A stretch of DNA of 64,000 bases, from assembly GCA_910578615.1 (NCBI GenBank), contig CAJTRI010000016.1, forward strand, positions 6,975 through 70,974. Reading direction: 5' to 3'. This DNA comes from an uncultured Duncaniella sp. (GTDB lineage Bacteria > Bacteroidota > Bacteroidia > Bacteroidales > Muribaculaceae). Positions 54,273 to 63,176 of this stretch are shown here, piece after piece. The stretch's first letter is position 1; every line of letters starts with the position of its first letter. A program made the position numbers and the translations under genes. The notes beneath the pieces are model-generated. The model saw only the letters and a program-made list of their open reading frames with translations. It was not told the origin of the DNA and did no database searches.

Positions 54273-55019
54273 ATGGATATGAAACTTTATACCAACGAGT
54301 TCTATCTGACTGCCGCCGAGGTCAACGCGCAGTGCGAGATGCCCCTGTCACGTCTGGTGACCCTTATAATAGACACGGCTACCGGCCATGCCAACGCCCT
54401 TGGCGGAGGATATGCCAGAATGATGCGTGACAATACCTCGTGGGTTCTCTCGCGCCTCAGCATAGACATTTTAAGGATGCCAAGCGTTAATCATCAATAC
54501 CGCCTTCTGACATGGGTAGACAGTCTTAACCGTCTGTATTCCGACCGCCTGTTCGAGCTTCAAGATGCCGTGACGGATGAGACCATAGGCTGGGCGCATA
54601 CCACGTGGATGGCGATAGACATGGACAGCCGTAGGCCTGCCGACCTGACGAGGATAACCGAGATTGCCGATGCCGCAGTCCGGTGGGAATTCGGTGGCGG
54701 GAAGAGTGGCAGGCTTCTGCCGCTCAAAGAGGCTGACGGGGAGGATAAGTATGTGTTCAAGGTGTCGGACATAGATGTGAACCGCCATGTCACCACCCGG
54801 CGCTACATAGACATTATAACCGACATCTTCCCTCTCGGACATTACGAGCACAACCGAATATCTCGTTTCGAGATAGCCTTCAAGCACGAAGCCCGTTATG
54901 GGCAGGAGGGACTCACCCGGTGGCATTCCGGGCCGGATGGCGACGGGGTGTTTGACACCGAGACCTCGGTGGAAGGCACGGTATGCAACCTTTCAAAGAT
55001 ACATTTTATAAAGAGATAA
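54273..55019 (+). CDS. Acyl-ACP thioesterase within the ilv operon
   Basis: 248 residues from ATG 54273 (a GTG at 54264 overlapping the ilvN stop is possible). Two hotdog domains, as in plant FatA/FatB: 'LVTLIIDTATGHANALGGGY', 'TSWVLSRLSIDILRMPSVNH', 'LTWVDSLNRLYSDRLFELQD', 'DIDVNRHVTTRRYIDIITDI'. The 'DVN.H....RY' signature holds the catalytic Asn and His. It should release fatty acids from acyl carrier protein. It lies between ilvN and ilvC. From memory the same order occurs in Bacteroides, so the coupling to branched-chain metabolism may matter, perhaps for branched fatty acids. Confidence 0.9.
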   Translation: MDMKLYTNEFYLTAAEVNAQCEMPLSRLVTLIIDTATGHANALGGGYARMMRDNTSWVLSRLSIDILRMPSVNHQYRLLTWVDSLNRLYSDRLFELQDAVTDETIGWAHTTWMAIDMDSRRPADLTRITEIADAAVRWEFGGGKSGRLLPLKEADGEDKYVFKVSDIDVNRHVTTRRYIDIITDIFPLGHYEHNRISRFEIAFKHEARYGQEGLTRWHSGPDGDGVFDTETSVEGTVCNLSKIHFIKR

Positions 55020-55052
55020 TCCACAAACACATAATAATTCAAAAAAGAAATT

Positions 55053-56096
55053 ATGGCAAAACTCAACTTTGGCGGCATAGAAGAGACCGTCGTTACCCGC
55101 GAAGAATTTCCTCTCGAGAAAGCACGTGAAGTCCTCAGGGACGAGACTATCGCAGTGATCGGTTACGGAGTGCAAGGCCCGGGCCAGGGGCTTGACCTGC
55201 GTGATAACGGTTTCAACGTCATCGTGGGCCAGCGCGAGGGTAAGACCTACGACAAGGCCGTGGCAGACGGATGGGTTCCCGGAGAGACACTTTTCTCAAT
55301 CGAGGAGGCCTGTGAGCGCGGCACCATAATCATGTGCCTTCTCAGCGATGCGGCCGTTATCTCCCAGTGGCCCGTCATCAAGAAGCATCTCACAGCCGGC
55401 AAGGCTCTCTATTTCAGCCATGGTTTCGCTATCAATTGGAGCGACCGCACTGGTGTGGTGCCCCCTGCCGACGTAGATGTGATCATGGTGGCTCCCAAGG
55501 GGTCTGGTACCATGCTCCGCGTGCTTTTCAAAGAAGGCAAGGGTACCAACTCGTCATTTGCGGTATATCAGGACGCAACCGGCCGTGCCCTTGACCGTAC
55601 TCTCGCCCTTGGTATAGGCATAGGCTCGGGCTATCTTTTCGAGACCACATTCCAGCGTGAGGCAGTCAGCGACCTCACCGGCGAACGCGGTTCGCTCATG
55701 GGGGCCATACAGGGACTTCTCCTTGCCCAGTACGAGGTACTTCGTGAAAACGGACACACTCCCTCGGAGGCTTTCAACGAGACCGTCGAGGAGCTTACCC
55801 AGTCTCTGATGCCTCTCTTTGCCGCAAAGGGTATGGACTGGATGTATGCCAACTGTTCAACCACCGCACAGCGTGGCGCCCTCGACTGGATGGGCCCGTT
55901 CCATGATGCCATCAAGCCCGTTGTCCGAGACCTTTATGAGAGCGTGAAGACAGGCCGTGAGGCCCAGCGTTCCATCGACTCCAACACCCAGCCCGATTAT
56001 CGAGAGAAGCTTGAAGAGGAGCTTAAAGCCCTGCGCGAAAGCGAGATGTGGCGCACGGGTGCCGTAGTGCGCACACTCCGTCCCGAGAACTGCTGA
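55053..56096 (+). CDS. ilvC: Ketol-acid reductoisomerase
   Basis: 347 residues, class I length. It converts acetolactate to dihydroxy-isovalerate with NADPH and Mg. Visible: 'AVIGYGVQGPGQGLDLRDNG' (the usual His of GYGSQGHA is replaced by Pro-Gly), 'VIVGQREG', 'MVAPKGSGTMLR', and 'DLTGERGSLMGAIQGLLLAQ' with the Mg-binding acidic residues. Bacteroidales enzymes, to my memory, carry the same 'GVQGPGQ' variant. It is the last gene of the operon, followed by a terminator. Confidence 0.95.
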   Translation: MAKLNFGGIEETVVTREEFPLEKAREVLRDETIAVIGYGVQGPGQGLDLRDNGFNVIVGQREGKTYDKAVADGWVPGETLFSIEEACERGTIIMCLLSDAAVISQWPVIKKHLTAGKALYFSHGFAINWSDRTGVVPPADVDVIMVAPKGSGTMLRVLFKEGKGTNSSFAVYQDATGRALDRTLALGIGIGSGYLFETTFQREAVSDLTGERGSLMGAIQGLLLAQYEVLRENGHTPSEAFNETVEELTQSLMPLFAAKGMDWMYANCSTTAQRGALDWMGPFHDAIKPVVRDLYESVKTGREAQRSIDSNTQPDYREKLEEELKALRESEMWRTGAVVRTLRPENC

Positions 56097-56121
56097 TAAT
56101 AGTATAAACATAAAGAGAAAT

Positions 56122-56176
56122 CGTCTGATTTTCCTCGGCCTCTTACGGGTGGCCGGGAGGGTCAGGCGTTTTTTTT
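56122..56176 (+). terminator. Terminator of the ilv operon
   Basis: CGTCTGA (56122-56128) pairs with TCAGGCG (56162-56168), with an inner stem CCTCGGCC/GGCCGGGAGG, followed by eight or nine T. Confidence 0.85.
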
Positions 56177-56186
56177 GTGTCAGGAT

Positions 56187-56217
56187 TTTGCCGGTTGGCA
56201 TGGAATTGCTATATTTG
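56187..56217 (+). promoter_or_regulatory. Promoter of the 56.2 kb RNA-like unit
   Basis: TTTG (56187-56190), 19 bases, TATATTTG (56210-56217): a complete match, immediately after the ilv terminator. The predicted start is about 56222. Confidence 0.78.
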
Positions 56218-56221
56218 CGTT

Positions 56222-56523
56222 GCCGATTACCTCGCAGGGCCATAATCGTGGGACAAGCGTGGTGGTAGCATTTTAAATACTGAAAAGGCGTTTATCCGAC
56301 GCTTGATTCTTGGCTTTGTGAAACTTCGCAACTTTCAATCTTCGTCAGGAATGAAGCAATGATAGATGCTCATGGTTATGCATGACAGTCCGAGGTGTGT
56401 CTTTTCCGCACCTCAGGGTCTCTGCATATAGGCGTGGGCTCTGCATTGCTCGTTCTACGAAGATGGGCAATGCGAAGGCCTCACAAAGCGGGACGGGCAA
56501 GAGATACAGGCCCCCGCTTTTTT
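56222..56523 (+). ncRNA. Candidate non-coding RNA, about 300 nt
   Basis: A stretch with a full promoter before it and a strong terminator at its end, no convincing reading frame and several stem-loops. Hairpins: GAGGTG...CACCTC (56392-56397/56409-56414) and GCATTGC...GCAATGC (56443-56449/56467-56473). It ends in a terminator AAAGCGGG...CCCGCTTT (56485-56492/56513-56520) plus T run. I could not match it to tmRNA, RNase P RNA, 4.5S or a known riboswitch by eye; 6S RNA or an unnamed Bacteroidales RNA are open. It could instead be a long leader of the downstream gene, but the terminator argues for a separate unit. Confidence 0.5.
56485..56523 (+). terminator. Intrinsic terminator ending the RNA-like unit
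   Basis: AAAGCGGG (56485-56492) pairs with CCCGCTTT (56513-56520), with an inner GGC/GCC, and runs into six T. It is 55 bases before the next ATG. Confidence 0.8.
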
Positions 56524-56577
56524 CAGTTTATACAAGAACCAATCAGAAAAACTCGTCGTGGGGCCTGACGGGGTGAT

Positions 56578-57054
56578 ATGGTCATGCAACATGGGAATTT
56601 GTTTATCGTAGCGCTGTCGCTGATGGCGGGGATAACGGCAAGGGCCGAATCCCTATATCTGCACATCTGGGAAAGTGACGGAAACTGGACTGTCCTCGAC
56701 CTCGGACAGGTTGACAAACTTACATTTAGGGAGAACGGGATGCAGGTGCTTGATGCCGGCGACAATTTGGTAAAATCATTCTCGTCTGCCGGGCTGGCGT
56801 CGATGGAGGTCAGTGAGCAGAAGGTGTCGGGAATAATCGGTATCGGGTCGGAGACTGATAAGTCACCGATAAAGCTCGAAGGGAAGATACTTACAATCAA
56901 GGAGGACGGAGCGCTTGCCATCCACGATGCGGGCGGAAGGCTATGTGTGGAGATTCTGTCTGTGTCGGCAGGGCAGACGGTCGATCTCTCAGCTATCGTA
57001 AACGGTGTCTACGTGGTGACACTGAATGGTTCCACCGTTAAAATCCGTATCTGA
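56578..57054 (+). CDS. Small secreted protein with C-terminal sorting-like domain
   Basis: 158 residues (an in-frame ATG at 56584 gives 156). A signal peptide ends near 'ITARA'. The N-terminal mature part has 'LYLHIWESDGNWTVLDLGQV' and 'DKLTF', a motif common in Bacteroidales surface proteins. The C-terminal ~60 residues ('ILTIKEDGALAIHDAGGRLC', 'GVYVVTLNGSTVKIRI') resemble the type IX-type sorting domain. No known function. It is two bases from the next gene, and both share the 'DLD..DKL/IDFITF' pattern. Confidence 0.6.
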   Translation: MVMQHGNLFIVALSLMAGITARAESLYLHIWESDGNWTVLDLGQVDKLTFRENGMQVLDAGDNLVKSFSSAGLASMEVSEQKVSGIIGIGSETDKSPIKLEGKILTIKEDGALAIHDAGGRLCVEILSVSAGQTVDLSAIVNGVYVVTLNGSTVKIRI

Positions 57055-57056
57055 TC

Positions 57057-58646
57057 ATGAAGAAGATTTTACTTGTGGCCATCATGGCCATGGGCTTTGT
57101 AGCAGCCGGAGCTTTCCAGAAGGCCATTTATGTGAAAAAAGGTGACAGCTATGCCAAATATAATTTCGGAGTGGCCGGCGACCTTATGTTCAGCAACGGA
57201 GGCCGCACACTGACCGTAAGCGGATATGAGGAGAGTATAGACCTTGACAAGATTGATTTCATCACCTTCTCGGCTCCCGTTGACCAGACAGGGCTCACCC
57301 CCACGGCTTCTAAGGAGAGGCTGATACAGATAGGGGAGGAACTTGACAGCAAGATTGATGCCAATGACCAGTCAGACCTCATAAGGATGCTTGACATATT
57401 CCTGCGCAGGTATTGCGACTACTACCTTGATTCGAAATACTATGATGTCCATACTTCTCTTTCTGATGATATAAAGGGATTGGCAGAAGGCATCTCTGAC
57501 GCTGCGATGGGTGACCTGTCCGGGATACGCCGTGCCAGACAGAAAGGTGTCAGTCTTTACAGTATTTCTGATTATTTCGGAGTGTTCCGGGCTGATGACC
57601 GCAAGCATGAATGGGAGAAGATAGCCAATGCTGACTATCTCGAACTGCGTTTCACTGCTCCTGACGGAGTGTCACAGTACAAACTCAGACTGACACAGAG
57701 CGAGGAGTATACGGACTGGACAGAGGTTGACTTCGTGGGCCGTGTGCCAAAGGTCATAAATGTCGAGGCCACTTTTGAAGGCAGCAAGATTCTCGGTATT
57801 GCCATAAAGTCAGATATAGACAATGATGCAAAGTCGGCCGACATAGATATGACGGTCGATTTACAGAAGGGTTACATAGTGACCAACGACATGTCTATAA
57901 CCAACACGATGATAACCGACCATGTAAACCTTTCCAACGGCAACGGTGTGCTTATGACTGCACAGGCAGTTGTCCATGGTGTGGAACTTACCAATTATGA
58001 CAAATGGAAGGAGGACTTTGACAACACGCACGGTGCAGACTCGTATTATGACGATTTTGGTGAGTGGATTGTTGTCGATGATACCCGTGCAGAGATGCTG
58101 GCCGGCCATGTGACCTATGCGACAAGCGAGGTCGATGTCCTCGGAAAACTTCAAGTGAAGGGACGTGTCTCCGCAATCTCGAAACTCCACGATATTTTGG
58201 GTAAGAGGTCATATCTGGATAAACCTATAAAGCAATGGGACGAAGCGACAGGTACGCTTACCACTATATGGGATGACAAGGAGGTGGTTGACAACGCCGT
58301 GCTTCATCTCAACAATTATTCGGACATCTCCTTCTATTATGACGGCAAGCCTGCCGTTCAGGGCTATATCTCGTGGGATTGTGATGAGGATCTGGATGAC
58401 CGATGGTATGACGAGGACTGGCAGTGGGACGATGAAAAAGGTGACTATATACAGGTGAATCCCCATTGGGTGCAGTATATTTATTATGGAGAGATGCCGC
58501 TTCTGGTGTTCCCCGACCTGACGACGTTTGCTGTCGAAGACTATTTCAACGAGAAAAACTTTGCCACTCTCGTCAATGATTATAACGCTATCCTTGACAC
58601 CTATTATGCCATCTCCGGCAATAAAAAGGAAAACGATGAATATTAA
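57057..58646 (+). CDS. Unrecognised secreted beta-rich protein
   Basis: 529 residues with a signal peptide (to 'AAGAF', about residue 20). Early mature residues 'AIYVKKGDSYAKYNFGVAGD' and 'SIDLDKIDFITFSAP' parallel the upstream gene. A helical block (about 85-160) is followed by long beta-rich stretches with several acidic patches ('DCDEDLDDRWYDEDWQWDDE'), the last perhaps calcium-binding. No enzyme motif found. It precedes a TonB-dependent receptor gene by 46 bases and is likely part of the same surface unit. Confidence 0.65.
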   Translation: MKKILLVAIMAMGFVAAGAFQKAIYVKKGDSYAKYNFGVAGDLMFSNGGRTLTVSGYEESIDLDKIDFITFSAPVDQTGLTPTASKERLIQIGEELDSKIDANDQSDLIRMLDIFLRRYCDYYLDSKYYDVHTSLSDDIKGLAEGISDAAMGDLSGIRRARQKGVSLYSISDYFGVFRADDRKHEWEKIANADYLELRFTAPDGVSQYKLRLTQSEEYTDWTEVDFVGRVPKVINVEATFEGSKILGIAIKSDIDNDAKSADIDMTVDLQKGYIVTNDMSITNTMITDHVNLSNGNGVLMTAQAVVHGVELTNYDKWKEDFDNTHGADSYYDDFGEWIVVDDTRAEMLAGHVTYATSEVDVLGKLQVKGRVSAISKLHDILGKRSYLDKPIKQWDEATGTLTTIWDDKEVVDNAVLHLNNYSDISFYYDGKPAVQGYISWDCDEDLDDRWYDEDWQWDDEKGDYIQVNPHWVQYIYYGEMPLLVFPDLTTFAVEDYFNEKNFATLVNDYNAILDTYYAISGNKKENDEY

Positions 58647-58692
58647 CCCTCCGTCTTTAACCTATTAATCAATTGGCAATAATTTCATCGTT

Positions 58693-60690
58693 ATGACTGC
58701 CGTCAAAAGAGTTTTTATAATTTTGGCGGCAGTCTTTAATCTTGCCCAGTCAGCGGTAAAGGCCTCGGATGCGGAGCCTGATTCTGCCGTCATGGCTCTG
58801 GACGAGGTGGTCGTGTCTGTCCGCGTCCCGGCCAGAGTGATTCCGTCAGGAGACAGGCTCGTGGTGGGAAAGTCCTCATTGTCCGTAATTCCGACCATTC
58901 TCGGGACATCCGATCCTCTTCGGTTTCTTGAAACCCTTCCCGAGGTCGCTACGAGAGGAGAAATATCTCCCGGCATCTCTGTCAGGGGTATGGACTATTC
59001 ACATAACTATACGTCGATAAACGGAGGGAGGATTATCAATCCCTATCATATGCTGGGGTTGTTTTCGACATTCAATACGGAGCATTTCCGAAATTTCACT
59101 TTCTATGATTCTCCTCGTCATGGAGTTTCGCCAAATGTGCTTGGTGCCGTTCTTGACTCTTCGTTGGCCTTGACCGGGGAGGAAGCAATGGGCGGTTCGG
59201 CCAACGTGGGGCTGTTAAGCGCCTCGGCCACGTTGGACTTTCCTGTCAGTGAACGGGGACTGCTTAGGATTTCAGGGCGCAGGTCGTATATAGATAAGGT
59301 GTTTCCTGGACTTCTTAAATTCGATCACGCGGCGCTGCTGTACCATTTTACGGATCTGAATCTTTCTTATATCCACGAATTCGGTAAGTCTGAGAAGATT
59401 TCTGTTGATGCATTCTATTCATCTGACAGGATGAGGCTGTGTGATGAATATTATGATTCGGACGGATTGTTTGGATGGAGAAACATGTTTGGAAACGTTT
59501 CGTTCATGTCATCGGATATGGAGCATCGTCTGACATGGAGTTTTTTTGACAATGGGTTTGACCTTAGGGAAAGTTCGTTCAAGGTCTCGCTGCCATCCTC
59601 GTTGAGGGAGCTGGCATATCACGGACGGGTAAGCTTAAACAGATGGCTGGATTGTGGCACAGAGGTGGTCTATCGCGATATAAGGCCGCAGTACAACAAG
59701 ACACGGGGTTGTGAGGAAAAGAGCCGGAAAGGGGTGGAGGCTTCGCTGTTTATTGACGGACGCAGACGGCTGACCGATGAACTGTCTGTATCTGCCGGTA
59801 TCAGAGGGGTGTATTATTCATGTGGAGGATTGAGACGGTTCTTCCCGCTTCCACGGGTGGAACTGGTTTACAGATTCGGACGGTCTCTGGTCGTCTCGGC
59901 CTTTCTGGGCCGGGCTGTGCAGTTCACCCATCTTGTCAAGGAATCTGATGCAGGACTGCCGGCCAACTTCTGGATAGGTGCGGGAGAACGTTTTCGTCCG
60001 CAGTCATCGTGGAATTGTTCTGTCTCGTTGAAAGGCTTGTTAATGGAAGGGATGGTGAACTATAAGCTGGATGCCTATTACAGGGGTATCAAAGGGGTGA
60101 CGGAATTTGACGGAAGCATTTTAAACATGGTGGGTGGCAGGTATGATCCGTTGGATGACGTCCGTCAGGGAGAGGGACGTTCCTATGGCGTGTCGTTGAC
60201 GCTGGCTTTTCTCCGTGGAAACTTTCAGGGATGGGCGTCATATAACCTCGGTCGCAGCGAGGTCAGGATTCCCGGACTGGCTGCCGGCTACATTCCGTCC
60301 GGCTATGACCGCCGTCATGATCTTGGGGTGACGGGCAGTTATATTCTCAAAAATCGGTTCCATTTCAATCTTTCTGTTTCATATGCCACCGGGACTCCTT
60401 ACACAGAGGCTGCCTACGGATATATGATAGGTGAGAATCTGATATGCCGGTATTATCCTCACAACTCCTCCCGGCTGCCTGATTATTTCCGGGTGGATTT
60501 TTCATTCGGATGGGAACTGCCGAGGTGCGGACGGTTGTCACAGAGGCTCGATGTCTCGTTCTACAATCTTACAGCCCACGATAATGTGATTTTGAGCCAT
60601 TACACCTATTCGCCTGAGAAGGGATTCGTCAATCTGAGGTCTTCGTTCAGATATGTAGTTCCCGGATTGTCTTATACAATATCGTTCTGA
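58693..60690 (+). CDS. TonB-dependent outer-membrane receptor
   Basis: 665 residues, smaller than SusC-type receptors (about 1000). A signal peptide (near 'VKASDA') is followed by a TonB-box-like 'MALDEVVVSVRVP' and a plug domain: 'DPLRFLETLPEVATRGEISP', 'GISVRGMDYSHNYTSINGGR'. The barrel fills the rest, with aromatic-ended strands and the final 'YVVPGLSYTISF', ending in Phe as outer-membrane barrels do. No carboxypeptidase-like N-terminal domain and no SusD neighbour. It pairs with a DUF4249 lipoprotein three bases after its stop, a known Bacteroidetes arrangement. Substrate unknown. Confidence 0.9.
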   Translation: MTAVKRVFIILAAVFNLAQSAVKASDAEPDSAVMALDEVVVSVRVPARVIPSGDRLVVGKSSLSVIPTILGTSDPLRFLETLPEVATRGEISPGISVRGMDYSHNYTSINGGRIINPYHMLGLFSTFNTEHFRNFTFYDSPRHGVSPNVLGAVLDSSLALTGEEAMGGSANVGLLSASATLDFPVSERGLLRISGRRSYIDKVFPGLLKFDHAALLYHFTDLNLSYIHEFGKSEKISVDAFYSSDRMRLCDEYYDSDGLFGWRNMFGNVSFMSSDMEHRLTWSFFDNGFDLRESSFKVSLPSSLRELAYHGRVSLNRWLDCGTEVVYRDIRPQYNKTRGCEEKSRKGVEASLFIDGRRRLTDELSVSAGIRGVYYSCGGLRRFFPLPRVELVYRFGRSLVVSAFLGRAVQFTHLVKESDAGLPANFWIGAGERFRPQSSWNCSVSLKGLLMEGMVNYKLDAYYRGIKGVTEFDGSILNMVGGRYDPLDDVRQGEGRSYGVSLTLAFLRGNFQGWASYNLGRSEVRIPGLAAGYIPSGYDRRHDLGVTGSYILKNRFHFNLSVSYATGTPYTEAAYGYMIGENLICRYYPHNSSRLPDYFRVDFSFGWELPRCGRLSQRLDVSFYNLTAHDNVILSHYTYSPEKGFVNLRSSFRYVVPGLSYTISF

Positions 60691-60693
60691 CCG

Positions 60694-61566
60694 ATGCGTA
60701 AGCTGCTTTATATATCGTTGTGCGTTTTTTCTGTTGCCGGATGTTCCGACGACCCTCGTCCCGTCCTTCCCGCCGTGATGCCGCTTGTGGTGGAGGGATG
60801 GATAGAGGAGGGAGAGCGCCCGGTGGTGATTGTCACCCGGGCCATAGATCTCACCAAACCGATGGACTCCATTGAAAATTATGTTGAAAAATGGTGCAGG
60901 GTATCGATAGATGACGGGGATAGCAAGTATTATCTGACGGCGAGGGTCAATCATGACTACATACCGTCGTTCGTATATACGAGTTCGAAGATACGTGGGC
61001 GCCGTGGTGTGGATTACACTCTTACGATTGAGACCGATGATGATACCCTCCGTGCTGTCACCTCTATTCTTCCCTCGGTCAGGATTGACTCTGTGAGAGT
61101 GTCGAAGACGGCCAATAGTGACACGCTGTATCAGATAAACGTTTTCCCGAGGATTTCTCCTGACACGGATGAGGGATACTATAAGTTTTTCAGCCGGGTG
61201 GTCAACAAGGAGTCGAGGTATTACTCTTCTTTTCTGGGTATATTTGAAGGTCGTGTGTATGATCCCGTCACAGGTTTTAGTGTCTCAAAGGGGATCCACA
61301 ACACGTTTGAGGGAGAACATAGTTTCTCTCCGTATTATGTGGCTGGGGACACGGTGGACATAAAGCTCTGCACCCTGTTGCGGGAGCAGTTTGATTTTTG
61401 GACTGCCTATGAAAATTCCGTCTCTCTGTCGGGCAATGTGTTTTTCAACTTAGTCCATGACTGTCCGTCCAATATCCCGGGGGCGCTGGGGTATTGGTTT
61501 GGTTACGGAGCGTTTCAACGGCGGGTCATAGTAAGAGCGCCTCAGGCCGGCCCGAATTCCTTGTGA
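60694..61566 (+). CDS. DUF4249 outer-membrane lipoprotein
   Basis: 290 residues, with a lipobox 'SVAGC' (Cys near 17). The pattern 'PLVVEGWIEEGERPVVIVTR' and later 'TIETDDDTLRAVTSILPSV' fits DUF4249, a family usually paired with TonB-dependent receptors in Bacteroidetes. The rest is beta-rich. The start follows the receptor stop by three bases. Its 3' end overlaps the HD-domain gene on the other strand by 25 bases. Confidence 0.85.
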   Translation: MRKLLYISLCVFSVAGCSDDPRPVLPAVMPLVVEGWIEEGERPVVIVTRAIDLTKPMDSIENYVEKWCRVSIDDGDSKYYLTARVNHDYIPSFVYTSSKIRGRRGVDYTLTIETDDDTLRAVTSILPSVRIDSVRVSKTANSDTLYQINVFPRISPDTDEGYYKFFSRVVNKESRYYSSFLGIFEGRVYDPVTGFSVSKGIHNTFEGEHSFSPYYVAGDTVDIKLCTLLREQFDFWTAYENSVSLSGNVFFNLVHDCPSNIPGALGYWFGYGAFQRRVIVRAPQAGPNSL

Positions 61567-62084
61567 AGGGCCATGAATCTGGCGGCGGTCTCCGGGGAGA
61601 TGCGTTCCATTGAGCTTATTACCTTGTCGATCGGTTTTCGTTTCATGTCGCCGCTTTTGGAATAAAACTTGTCGGCGTAGCATACGAGTCGTTCCAGCAA
61701 GGTCTCAGGGATATAGTTGCCCGGTGGGAGGGGGAGGTGTCGGGAAGTGATTTCTTCTGCCGTGATTCCGGCGCCGGTGTGGCGTTCGGCCACCCGGGCT
61801 ATCTGTTCAGGGATACCCTCTTTTCTGAGGAGTCCGGCACCGAGCACCCCGTGCATTATGTAGGGGTCTTTGCCAGTGCACCCGATTGATTCGGCGTCTG
61901 TGAGGAAGATGCCTATATCGTGGAGCATGGCGGCTTCACGGACGGATTTCTCATCGAGAGGCAGACGCTTGTTGCGGGTTATCTCTGTTGCAAGGTCGGC
62001 TACACTTGTGCAATGGCGCAAATATATTACCCGCCGGGTGGTTTCCGGCGGGTAATATTTGTCAATGATTTCTTCGCAGGTCAT
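61542..62084 (-). CDS. HD-domain phosphohydrolase
   Basis: 180 residues from ATG 62084, which overlaps the ilvE stop by one base (TAATG). The HD motif 'AAMLHDIGIFLTDAE' and the preceding 'LRHCTSVADLATEI' supply the metal ligands; 'HGVLGAGLLRKEG' and 'AERHTGAGITAEE' follow. It is likely a small cytoplasmic phosphohydrolase acting on nucleotides. Its end overlaps the DUF4249 gene convergently. Confidence 0.87.
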   Translation of the reverse strand: MTCEEIIDKYYPPETTRRVIYLRHCTSVADLATEITRNKRLPLDEKSVREAAMLHDIGIFLTDAESIGCTGKDPYIMHGVLGAGLLRKEGIPEQIARVAERHTGAGITAEEITSRHLPLPPGNYIPETLLERLVCYADKFYSKSGDMKRKPIDKVISSMERISPETAARFMALHKEFGPA

Positions 62085-63106
62085 TATTCCACGATTGTAC
62101 ACCATCCGTGTCTGTCCTCGATCTCTCCGAGCTGTATGCCTCGGAGTGTCTCATAGAGGCGCGTTACCACTGGACCGGGTTCGCCGTTCTTTGACACGAC
62201 ATATTTCTTTCCTGTGTCAAGGTCGTCGATTTCTCCTACCGGGGATGCCACTGCGGCTGTCCCTACGGCTGCTGCCTCGTCGATTTCTTCAAGTTCGTCA
62301 ACGGTGATGTGGCGCCGTTCCACGGTGATGCCCATATCCTCGGCAAGCTGCATGAGGCTCTTGTTGGTGATGGATGGGAGGATGGACTGGGAGGCGGGGG
62401 TTATATAGGTTCCGTTCTTGATGGCTATGAAGTTGGCAGGGCCGCATTCGTCGAGATATTTCTTTTCCTTAGGGTCGAGATAAAGGACGGCGGAATATCC
62501 GAGTTCGTGGGCGTGTTCGCCTGCGGTGAGGGATGCCGCATAGTTGCCTCCTACCTTCCATAGGCCGGTGCCGTTGGGTGCCACTCGGTCATACTGTCTC
62601 ATTATGCAGATGTTGGTGGGGCGGAAGCCTGTCTTGAAATATGGGCCGACGGGTGTGACGAGGATGAGGAAGAGGTATTCTGAAGCAGGTTTCACGCCCA
62701 CCTGGGCCGAGATACCTATTTCAAGCGGACGGATATAAAGCGAGGCTCCCGAACCGTAGGGTGGTACGAACCGTTCGTTGAGTTTGACCACTTTCATCAC
62801 CATTTCCTTGAACTTCTCTTCAGGAAGCGGTTCCATTAGGATGCCTTTGGCCGACTCGCGTATGCGGCGTGCGTTCTCTTCGAGGCGGAACACCCTTATC
62901 TTGCCGTCTTTTCCGCGAAAGGCTTTGAGTCCTTCGAAGATTTCCTGACCGTAGTGCAGGCAGGTGGCGGCTATGTGGAGGTTTAGTTCCTCGCTCTGAG
63001 ACACTTCGACCTCTCCCCACTTGCCGTCACGGAAATAACAACGGACGTTGTAATCAGTTGGCATGTAGCCAAATGAAAGATTTTTCCAGTCTAACTCTTT
63101 ATCCAT
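62084..63106 (-). CDS. ilvE: Branched-chain amino acid aminotransferase
   Basis: 340 residues, type II (eukaryote-like) BCAT. It carries out the last step of leucine, isoleucine and valine synthesis. Visible: 'CLHYGQEIFEGLKAFRG', 'YIRPLEIGISAQVGVKPASE', and 'LWKVGGNYAASL' with PLP-Lys184. It completes the pathway of the ilv operon eight kilobases upstream. A -7 box TAACTTTG on the minus strand at 63143-63136 gives a leader of about 24 bases. Confidence 0.95.
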   Translation of the reverse strand: MDKELDWKNLSFGYMPTDYNVRCYFRDGKWGEVEVSQSEELNLHIAATCLHYGQEIFEGLKAFRGKDGKIRVFRLEENARRIRESAKGILMEPLPEEKFKEMVMKVVKLNERFVPPYGSGASLYIRPLEIGISAQVGVKPASEYLFLILVTPVGPYFKTGFRPTNICIMRQYDRVAPNGTGLWKVGGNYAASLTAGEHAHELGYSAVLYLDPKEKKYLDECGPANFIAIKNGTYITPASQSILPSITNKSLMQLAEDMGITVERRHITVDELEEIDEAAAVGTAAVASPVGEIDDLDTGKKYVVSKNGEPGPVVTRLYETLRGIQLGEIEDRHGWCTIVE

Positions 63107-63135
63107 CGTATATAAAATTTTTTAATTATTAATCG

Positions 63136-63172
63136 CAAAGTTAATAAAATTTCTGATAAAGCATTATTTTTG
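63136..63172. promoter_or_regulatory. Divergent -7 boxes for ilvE and the SGNH gene
   Basis: Minus strand TAACTTTG at 63143-63136 faces ilvE. Plus strand TATTTTTG at 63165-63172 ends four bases before the SGNH ATG (63177), again predicting a nearly leaderless transcript. Neither has a clear TTTG at the -33 distance. Confidence 0.5.
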
Positions 63173-63176
63173 CGGT

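Noticed and set aside
56341..56380. Possible SRP-RNA-like CAGG...GAAGCA segment
   Set aside because: The spacing between CAGG and AAGCA is four bases, too short for the GGAA tetraloop of SRP helix 8, so a 4.5S RNA assignment was not made.
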